Positions 1-4,597 of a stretch of 5,121 nt of DNA are shown piece after piece. The translations under genes and the position numbers were made by a program. The stretch covers positions 1 to 5,121 of the forward strand of contig JAGXNR010000174.1 in NCBI GenBank assembly GCA_019894875.1. The letters are read 5' to 3'. Positions within the stretch are counted from its first letter, which is position 1. Each line of letters begins with the position of its first letter. Below the pieces are notes generated by a model. It had not been told where the DNA came from and ran no database searches. It saw nothing but the letters and a program-made list of their open reading frames with translations. Origin of the DNA: Promethearchaeota archaeon (GTDB lineage: Archaea; Asgardarchaeota; Lokiarchaeia; Sigynarchaeales; SOKP01).

Positions 1-191
1 CTCTTTAAGAGTTTCAATTTCACGTTTGGATCAAATCCTGGGAGAACTCTTGAAGCATGATAGTCAGATAACAGTTTTCCACCAAATTCTAAGTATAGTT
101 TATTTCCAAATTGAGCAGCTCGATCCATTATACTTTTTGATTGTTCTTTTAGGTACTTACTGTTATTAAAACCTATTTTTTCAATTGTCAA
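1..191 (-). CDS. DUF1846 family protein, N-terminal fragment (runs off left edge)
   Basis: The minus strand from base 191 to the window edge reads as 63 codons plus two bases with no stop. The peptide contains [13 protein letters not shown], then [26 protein letters not shown] (in two parts: [11 protein letters not shown] at about residues 31-41 and [15 protein letters not shown] at about 42-56). This is the conserved start of the DUF1846 family (COG4868-like, usually about 500 residues), so roughly 13% of the gene is present. The start is TTG at 191-189: an in-frame TGA lies five codons earlier in the RNA, no ATG or GTG falls between, and family members begin just before the IGF motif. A GTGAT at 204-200 gives a plausible ribosome-binding site with an 8-nt spacer. 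The biochemical function of the family is not established. The gene lies 128 bp downstream of the methyltransferase on the same strand. Family assignment is from remembered motifs. Confidence 0.85.
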   Translation of the reverse strand, partial: MTIEKIGFNNSKYLKEQSKSIMDRAAQFGNKLYLEFGGKLLSDYHASRVLPGFDPNVKLKLLK

Positions 192-199
192 TTTTCGAT

Positions 200-237
200 A
201 TCACTTTTTTATTATATGATGCAAAAAATAATATAAA
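200..237 (-). promoter_or_regulatory. possible TATA box and ribosome-binding site for the DUF1846 gene
   Basis: Read on the minus strand, TTTATATT lies at 237-230 behind a purine-rich AGAAGTGA, resembling an archaeal BRE/TATA pair. A start of transcription about 25 bases on (near 208) would leave a short leader containing GTGAT (204-200). The region is so AT-rich that a chance match is possible. Confidence 0.35.
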
Positions 238-319
238 TCACTTCTAATTAAGAACATTATTAAGAATATATTAAAATAATTTTTCTGAAGATAAAGATAA
301 AACAAGATCAATTAATAAA

Positions 320-1069
320 TCATACTTTTTTGGCAACAACAAATACACGCCTCATCTCATCTAATCGTGAGAGTTTTTTTTCGGCTTCATAAATTAAACC
401 CCTTGATCCATCTTCACCGAATTCTTTAATTAATTTATCCTTTAATTTAAGGACAGTTGAAAACGATTCACGCTGAAAGCGTTTCCAATCTTTTGTTTCC
501 TCATAAAATATCACTTTAAATCCCGTTTCTTGAAGAAGTGGGCGGTAATCATTAACCCGATGTGGAAGATTCTGTTCCCATGAGGTAAATAAAAAACGAG
601 CACCCGAACGTAAAATTCGCGCAGTTTCTTGAAATATTGATAAATTATCATGTATAAAAGAAATCGTATCGATTGAAATTGCTCCATCATAAGAATCACT
701 TGGTAGCCCCGTATTACAGGTTATATCCGCTACTTGAAACTCTGCTTTGCCTTTAAGTCCAAAATCATTTATTCGTTCCCTACCCCATTCTAACCCAATT
801 TCAGCTATATCTAACCCTAAATAATTTAAACCTAATGCTTGCGCAACCCACATCCCTGGTCCCCCTCTCCCGCACCCCAAATCAACAATTTTCTCTCCTG
901 GCTTGGTATTAAGATATTTAACACAATTTTGAAGATCAGTTACGGTAACGTAGCCATCTGGATCTACTTCTTCGGGATACTCACTTTTAAAAATCTTTCT
1001 ATAAATGGACTGATAAAGTGCCCTATTTCTCTGTTTAAACCAATTATCAAAAGCTGCCAATTTTACCAC
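320..1069 (-). CDS. class I SAM-dependent methyltransferase
   Basis: A 249-residue Rossmann-fold methyltransferase. Motif I is KIVDLGCGRGGPG at residues 60-72 (glycine-rich SAM loop). The acidic residue that would hold the ribose hydroxyls is D87 in YLGLDIAE. FQVADI (111-116) and SYDGAISIDTISFIHD (126-141) give motifs II/III, and LRSGARFLFTSWE (153-165) the following strand. The N-terminus has YPEEVDPDGYVTVTDL (31-46), a lead-in shared with a widespread family of uncharacterised bacterial-type methyltransferases whose members often read DLGCGRGGPG. No membrane segment or signal peptide is seen, so it is cytosolic. The substrate cannot be told. The start is GTG at 1069 in an open frame reaching back to a TAA; TTG at 1060-1058 is an alternative (246 residues) with AGTGGT just upstream, and neither has a strong ribosome-binding site. 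The gene is transcribed away from the acyl-CoA dehydrogenase and has no evident role in that pathway. Confidence 0.9.
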   Translation of the reverse strand: MVKLAAFDNWFKQRNRALYQSIYRKIFKSEYPEEVDPDGYVTVTDLQNCVKYLNTKPGEKIVDLGCGRGGPGMWVAQALGLNYLGLDIAEIGLEWGRERINDFGLKGKAEFQVADITCNTGLPSDSYDGAISIDTISFIHDNLSIFQETARILRSGARFLFTSWEQNLPHRVNDYRPLLQETGFKVIFYEETKDWKRFQRESFSTVLKLKDKLIKEFGEDGSRGLIYEAEKKLSRLDEMRRVFVVAKKV

Positions 1070-1117
1070 TATTCTAATTTTTGTAAATAACAGATTTAAA
1101 GTATTTCTTTAATTTGC

Positions 1118-1125
1118 TTTATATA
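1118..1125 (-). promoter_or_regulatory. possible TATA box for the methyltransferase gene
   Basis: TATATAAA on the minus strand lies about 50 bases ahead of the GTG start. An archaeal promoter there would start transcription near 1096, leaving a leader of about 27 nt. The surrounding sequence is nearly all A/T, including an imperfect ATT repeat at 1128-1148, so the match alone is weak. Confidence 0.3.
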
Positions 1126-1192
1126 CAATTATTGTTATTATTATTAATATTTCAAATTAACTTGGTGTACTTATCAATTTTCTTTCTTCTTA

Positions 1193-1212
1193 AACTGTTT
1201 TATCAAACAGTT
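1193..1212. repeat. perfect inverted repeat, 8-bp arms with 4-bp spacer (operator candidate)
   Basis: AACTGTTT (1193-1200), TATC (1201-1204), AAACAGTT (1205-1212): every base of the arms pairs, and the flanking bases do not extend it. It sits in the divergent gap, about 65 bp upstream of the TATA-like box of the acyl-CoA dehydrogenase and about 70 bp from that of the methyltransferase. No T-run follows on either strand, so it does not look like an intrinsic terminator. Its size and symmetry fit the site of a dimeric repressor such as a TetR-type regulator, but no regulator gene is in the window. Confidence 0.55.
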
Positions 1213-1243
1213 GTCTGCTAATCCTTGAAAAATTAAAAAATAC

Positions 1244-1260
1244 TAAAGTAATACACTTTA
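1244..1260. repeat. small inverted repeat next to the acyl-CoA dehydrogenase promoter
   Basis: TAAAGT (1244-1249), AATAC (1250-1254), ACTTTA (1255-1260). The arms are only 6 bp and mostly A/T, so chance is a real possibility. It ends about 8 bp before the purine-rich stretch ahead of the TATA-like box, a position where a bound protein could affect transcription. Its sequence differs from the larger repeat at 1193-1212. Confidence 0.3.
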
Positions 1261-1267
1261 AGTTGAA

Positions 1268-1283
1268 CAAAAAGATTTATAAT
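1268..1283 (+). promoter_or_regulatory. possible BRE/TATA promoter of the acyl-CoA dehydrogenase gene
   Basis: A purine-rich CAAAAAG (1268-1274) is followed by ATTTATAAT (1275-1283), resembling an archaeal BRE plus TATA box. Transcription would start near 1304, giving a leader of about 30 nt that includes the ribosome-binding site at 1324-1329. As a bacterial promoter it is poor: TATAAT occurs at 1278-1283 and at 1294-1299, but no TTGACA-like element is spaced about 17 bp from either; TTGAAC at 1263-1268 is 9 or 25 bp away. Confidence 0.4.
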
Positions 1284-1323
1284 ACTCTTAAATTATAATG
1301 GTTACTTCTTTTAATAAAATAAT

Positions 1324-1329
1324 AGGTGG
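1324..1329 (+). promoter_or_regulatory. ribosome-binding site that fixes the acyl-CoA dehydrogenase start
   Basis: AGGTGG lies 5 nt before ATG 1335 and pairs with the CACCU of the 16S tail. It overlaps the GTG at 1326 that would otherwise extend the protein by three residues (M-G-I), which argues that ATG 1335 is the true start. Confidence 0.75.
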
Positions 1330-1334
1330 GAATT

Positions 1335-2519
1335 ATGAGTTTAAAATTTACTGAAGAACAAGAAATGATAAGAGAAAGTGTAAGAGAATTTGCTCAAAGT
1401 AAAATTGCTCCAATTGCTCTTGAAATGGACGAAAAAAAGGAAATTCCACAGGATATAATTAAAGGAATGGCTGAGTTGGGACTTCTCGGATGTACTGCAG
1501 GTGAAGCTTATGGAGGTCCAGGATTGAGTGCCGTGAGTGCCGGCGTAGTAGCAGAAGAGTTAGCTAAAGCGGACTGTACAGGTTCTACTTGTGTTTATTA
1601 CCTCGTTCCAGCATCATGGGGTTTTCTTCTAAATAAATATGGAACTGAAGAGTTAAAAAAAGAAGTATTCCCTAAACTTCTCTCAGGAGAGCATTTTCTC
1701 GGTATAGCAACAACTGAAAGTGATGCAGGTTCTGATGTAGGTGCCACTAAGACTACAATAAAGAAAGACAGTGATAATTTTGTTGTTAACGGTGAAAAAA
1801 TGTATATTAGCGGCGTTCGCGAAGCAGTTACTTATGGCGGGGGTCATGTTACAATTGCGCATCAGTCCAAAGAGTTGGGAACCCGTGGTATGACCGTATT
1901 TTATTTACCTTTAACCGATAAAGGAATTACTCCAACTTATATATCTGATTTAGGCCGAGAAGGAATTTCCTGTGGTGGTTTTACAATAGATAACGTAAAA
2001 ATCCCAAAACATTATATCTTAGGCGAAGAAAATAAGGGTTTTTATATAATACATGAAGGATACGAGTATGCTAGGGCATTAATTGCAGTAATATGTGCCG
2101 CTGCTGGCTTAAAGTCATTAGAAAATGGGATAGCTTACATAAAAGAAAGGAAATCATTTGGAAAGCCACTAGCCGCATATCAAGGAATTAATTTTAAATT
2201 AGCCGAACACTACACGAAACTGAGCATGCTAAGAGATTTAGGTTATCAAGCATTACTGAGCATTGACTTGGAACAGGAAGGAAAGGCTACTAGATTTGAA
2301 ACAAGCAAAAAAGTGGCCATGGCAAAGATGTTCTGTTCGGAGTGGGCTTGTGATGCTATTAACGACGTTATGCAATGGCAGGGTGCTTTTGGATACTCAC
2401 GAGAATGTCAGGATCAAGCTGCTTGGAGAGCTGTTAGATCATTTTCACTCGCAGAAGGAACAAAAGAAGTAATGAAAATGATTGTGGCAAGAGAACTCCT
2501 TGGTAATAAACAATATTAA
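1335..2519 (+). CDS. acyl-CoA dehydrogenase (FAD-dependent), likely partner of the downstream ETF
   Basis: A 394-residue flavoprotein of the acyl-CoA dehydrogenase superfamily, which interconverts acyl-CoA and 2-enoyl-CoA in the cytosol. The three domains are in order. The helical N-terminus runs from FTEEQEMIRESVREFA (5-20). The beta domain has GIATTESDAGSDVGATK (123-139), matching the family signature, and KMYISGV (155-161), where Tyr158 stands in place of the usual flavin-contacting Trp. The C-terminal helical domain has RKSFGKPLAAYQG (272-284), MQWQGAFGYSRE (346-357) and SLAEGTKEVMK (371-381). Glu374 in AEGT aligns with the catalytic base of short/medium-chain enzymes (YEGT), with the preceding Tyr replaced by Ala. 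Ala246 sits where isovaleryl-CoA type enzymes carry their Glu, which supports Glu374 as the base. The length is normal. ATG 1335 is chosen over GTG 1326 because of the ribosome-binding site; the gene ends with tandem TAA codons. It lies 71 bp before etfB on the same strand. Acyl chain specificity is not readable. Confidence 0.95.
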   Translation: MSLKFTEEQEMIRESVREFAQSKIAPIALEMDEKKEIPQDIIKGMAELGLLGCTAGEAYGGPGLSAVSAGVVAEELAKADCTGSTCVYYLVPASWGFLLNKYGTEELKKEVFPKLLSGEHFLGIATTESDAGSDVGATKTTIKKDSDNFVVNGEKMYISGVREAVTYGGGHVTIAHQSKELGTRGMTVFYLPLTDKGITPTYISDLGREGISCGGFTIDNVKIPKHYILGEENKGFYIIHEGYEYARALIAVICAAAGLKSLENGIAYIKERKSFGKPLAAYQGINFKLAEHYTKLSMLRDLGYQALLSIDLEQEGKATRFETSKKVAMAKMFCSEWACDAINDVMQWQGAFGYSRECQDQAAWRAVRSFSLAEGTKEVMKMIVARELLGNKQY

Positions 2520-2524
2520 TAAAC

Positions 2525-2551
2525 TTTTAATTTAATTTTTAATATTTTTTT
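2525..2551 (+). terminator. T-rich tract after the acyl-CoA dehydrogenase gene
   Basis: Three T-runs (2525-2528, 2536-2540, and seven T at 2545-2551) follow the tandem TAA stops, with no hairpin before them. U-rich tracts without a stem are typical of archaeal termination. Read-through into etfB is equally possible, so this may give partial termination only. Confidence 0.3.
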
Positions 2552-2560
2552 ATATTTATA
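2549..2560 (+). promoter_or_regulatory. possible TATA box for etfBA
   Basis: TTTATATTTATA spans 2549-2560, centred about 36 bases before the etfB ATG. An archaeal promoter here would start transcription near 2580, inside the tandem repeat, leaving a leader of only about 10 nt. This would let etfBA be expressed apart from the dehydrogenase gene. Confidence 0.35.
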
Positions 2561-2570
2561 CTCCATTATA

Positions 2571-2590
2571 TGAATGAGATTGAATGAGAT
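2571..2590 (+). repeat. tandem duplication of a 10-bp unit directly before the etfB start
   Basis: TGAATGAGAT occurs twice without a gap (2571-2580 and 2581-2590), and the second copy touches the etfB ATG. The unit has only weak ribosome-binding character (GAATGAGA). The duplication also creates extra ATG codons: one at 2570 in frame with etfB but stopped after five codons by TGA 2585-2587, and one at 2574 opening a six-codon frame whose TGA (2592-2594) overlaps the etfB ATG as ATGA. Confidence 0.9.
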
Positions 2591-3376
2591 ATGAAACTTA
2601 TTGTATGTGTTAAACAAGTTCCAGATACAACGCAAGTTAAAATTGATCCAGAAACCAATACGCTCATTAGGGAAGGTGTGCCCAGCATACTTAATCCATT
2701 TGATCAATTTGCACTTGAAGAAGCCATTAAGATAAAACAAGAAAATGATGAGATTATTGTAATCTCTATGGGACCACCTCAAGCTAAAAAAGCTCTATTA
2801 AAATGTTTGGCATTAGGTGCTGATAGTGCTATATTGTTAACTGATAGGATTTTTGCTGGAGCAGATACATTTGCAACTAGCTATACTCTTGCTCAGGCTA
2901 TTAAAAAACTCGGCGAATTTGGCATCATTTTTTGCGGTTTACAAGCAATTGATGGAGACACTGCACAAGTAGGACCAGAAATTGCCGGCATTTTAAATAT
3001 ACCCCAAATAACATATTTAGAGAGTATTGAAGATGTTAGTGGGAAAAAATTGGTAGCAAGAGTGCAGACAGACGATGGATATAAAATTGTAGAAGCTAGA
3101 CTTCCTTTACTAGTAACAGGGATTACAACATCTTCATTTGAACCTACTAATCCACCCATGATGAGTATAATGAAAGCAAATAAAAAACCATTCTTCACAT
3201 GGGATGCAAACGAACTTGGTGGTGATAAAGATAAATATGGGTTAAATGGCTCATTAACGGAGGTTGTAAAAATATATTCACCTCCAACAAATGAGAAGGG
3301 TGTTGTAATTAATGATAAGCCAGAAGTTGCTGTTAACAGATTAATGGACTTATTATCAAAAGACAAGGTGATATAG
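2591..3376 (+). CDS. etfB: electron transfer flavoprotein beta subunit, bifurcating-type signature
   Basis: A 261-residue EtfB/FixA-family protein, the smaller subunit of the cytosolic ETF heterodimer. The N-terminus MKLIVCVKQVPDTTQVKID (1-19) and ILNPFDQFALEEAIKIK (33-49) are typical of the family. GADTFATSYTLAQAI (90-104) and FCGLQAIDGDTAQVGPEIA (114-132) form the nucleotide-binding core. The DGDTAQVGP loop is associated with ETFs that hold a second FAD in the beta subunit and bifurcate electrons from NADH; conventional mitochondrial-type ETFs bind AMP there and have a different loop. VARVQTDDGYKIVEARLPLL (155-174) and PPMMSIMKANKKP (188-200) match the ETF beta C-terminal signature, though the usual NEPR is replaced by FEPTNPP. 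ATG 2591 is the only sensible start, because TGA at 2585-2587 closes the frame just before it. etfA follows one base after the stop. Confidence 0.96.
   Translation: MKLIVCVKQVPDTTQVKIDPETNTLIREGVPSILNPFDQFALEEAIKIKQENDEIIVISMGPPQAKKALLKCLALGADSAILLTDRIFAGADTFATSYTLAQAIKKLGEFGIIFCGLQAIDGDTAQVGPEIAGILNIPQITYLESIEDVSGKKLVARVQTDDGYKIVEARLPLLVTGITTSSFEPTNPPMMSIMKANKKPFFTWDANELGGDKDKYGLNGSLTEVVKIYSPPTNEKGVVINDKPEVAVNRLMDLLSKDKVI
3365..3372 (+). promoter_or_regulatory. ribosome-binding site that supports the TTG start of etfA
   Basis: AAGGTGAT, inside the last codons of etfB, pairs with the AUCACCU tail of 16S rRNA and ends 5 nt before TTG 3378. It is the strongest such site in the window, and it supports the TTG over the GTG at 3387. 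Confidence 0.75.
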
Positions 3377-3377
3377 T

Positions 3378-4571
3378 TTGATAAATGTGGATGAGAAGAA
3401 ATGTACTGGTTGTGGAATATGTGAGCAGACATGCCCCTTTGGAGCAATAAAAATTGTTGAAAAAATCGCAATAATCGGGGATGAATGTACTCTTTGTGGA
3501 GCTTGCGTTCAAGTATGTAATACAGCGGCAATAACCATTCAAAGGAAAAAAGTGGACAATGTTGATTTTTCAAAATTTCGAGATATATGGATTATTGCTG
3601 AAATTAAGAATAATAAAATCAGAAACGTATCTTTCGAATTACTAGGTAAAGCAAAGGAACTTGCAGATGAATTAAAGCAAGATCCGTGCGTCGTACTTAT
3701 TGGAAATAATGCAAAGAAATTCATTAAAGAATTCTCAAATAGAGGGGCAAAAAAGATATATATCGCTGAGCATGAATCTCTTAAGGATTATTATACAGAA
3801 ACTTACTCCTCTATAGTCATCGGATTAATTTCAAGGTATAAACCAAATATAGTGTTATATCCTGCAACAATATCCGGGAGAGATTTAGCACCGAGGGTTG
3901 CTTCTATCCTTGAATTAGGTCTCACTGCTGATTGCACTGAATTATCAATAAGGGAGGGACGGCTGTTACAAACAAGACCCGCATTTGGCGGAAATATTAT
4001 GGCAGATATAATTTCCCCCAATACTCGACCACAAATGGCAACAGTCAGGCCAAATGTCATGGAAGCAGCATCTAATGAAGAAAATTATGGTGCAGAAATC
4101 ATAGAAACGCATATAAAGATAAATCTAAAAGGTTTAAAGTTAAAGATCAAAGAGATAATTAGTGGAACGATCGATGAAAACGAAATTCCAGTTGATGAAG
4201 CAGATTTTATCGTTTCTGGAGGAAGGGGTGTTGGATGTCAAGAAAATTTCAAAATACTTGAAGATCTAGCACGAGTTCTAAAAGGAGCAGTAGGTGCATC
4301 TAGAGCATCAGTAGATTTAGGTTGGATTCCAAAATCACAACAAGTAGGACAAAGTGGAAAGACAGTTTCTCCCAAAATATATATTGCATGTGGAATCTCA
4401 GGAACAATCCAACATCTAGTTGGGATGAAAACCAGCGATATTATAATTGCTATAAATAAAGATCCTGAAGCCCCGATATTTAACGTAGCAAATTATGGGA
4501 TAGTGGGCGATTTATGTGAAGTTGTGCCTTTATTAACTGAAGCCTTTAAGAAAAAATTTAGTAAAAAATAA
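3378..4571 (+). CDS. etfA: electron transfer flavoprotein alpha subunit with N-terminal 2[4Fe-4S] ferredoxin domain
   Basis: A 397-residue EtfA, longer than the usual 310-330 because of an added N-terminal ferredoxin domain. That domain has two full cluster motifs: Cys9, 12, 15, 19 followed by Pro, and Cys37, 40, 43, 47. The ETF alpha domain follows from about residue 68, with GRDLAPRVASILELGLTADC (167-186), TRPAFGGNIMADI (199-211) and RPQMATVRP (217-225). The C-terminal FAD domain has GGRGVG (281-286), GASRASVDLGW (306-316), QVGQSGKTVSPKIYIACG (322-339), ISGTIQHLVGM (340-350) and AINKDPEAPIFNVANYGIVGD (358-378), all as in functional ETFs. The TTG start at 3378 has a strong ribosome-binding site 5 nt upstream and lies one base after etfB, so the two are translationally close. 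The gene ends in tandem TAA. The ferredoxin domain would pass electrons between the ETF flavin and a partner, as in CarE of Acetobacterium woodii. The domain calls are secure; the electron partner is inferred. Confidence 0.96.
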   Translation: MINVDEKKCTGCGICEQTCPFGAIKIVEKIAIIGDECTLCGACVQVCNTAAITIQRKKVDNVDFSKFRDIWIIAEIKNNKIRNVSFELLGKAKELADELKQDPCVVLIGNNAKKFIKEFSNRGAKKIYIAEHESLKDYYTETYSSIVIGLISRYKPNIVLYPATISGRDLAPRVASILELGLTADCTELSIREGRLLQTRPAFGGNIMADIISPNTRPQMATVRPNVMEAASNEENYGAEIIETHIKINLKGLKLKIKEIISGTIDENEIPVDEADFIVSGGRGVGCQENFKILEDLARVLKGAVGASRASVDLGWIPKSQQVGQSGKTVSPKIYIACGISGTIQHLVGMKTSDIIIAINKDPEAPIFNVANYGIVGDLCEVVPLLTEAFKKKFSKK

Positions 4572-4597
4572 TAAACAATTAAAACAATAATATTGAT
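4572..4597. other. short convergent gap between etfA and the crotonase-fold gene
   Basis: Only 26 bp separate the two convergent stop codons. The gap is almost wholly A/T and holds an 11-bp palindrome CAATA-A-TATTG (4585-4595), too short for a convincing terminator hairpin. On the plus strand a T-rich stretch (4597-4609) follows inside the last codons of the neighbouring gene and could end the etfA transcript. Confidence 0.4.

Noticed and set aside
839..1090. An 83-codon plus-strand open frame opposite the methyltransferase N-terminus
   Set aside because: It is antisense to the conserved SAM-binding motif and shows no family features or ribosome-binding site.
1128..1148. ATT-rich, near-repetitive stretch in the divergent gap, considered as a repeat element or origin-like unwinding region
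   Set aside because: It is short and imperfect, with no accompanying initiator-binding repeats; it is ordinary for such AT-rich spacer DNA.
1193..1212. The inverted repeat read as an intrinsic terminator
   Set aside because: No T-run follows on either strand, and it sits between divergent gene starts, where no transcript is expected to end.
2893..3573. A 226-codon open frame on the minus strand across the etfB-etfA junction
   Set aside because: It lies wholly antisense to two well-supported ETF genes and its translation has no recognisable motif; it is a by-product of their codon pattern.
3803..4060. An 85-codon minus-strand open frame inside etfA
   Set aside because: It is antisense to a conserved part of EtfA and has no independent support.
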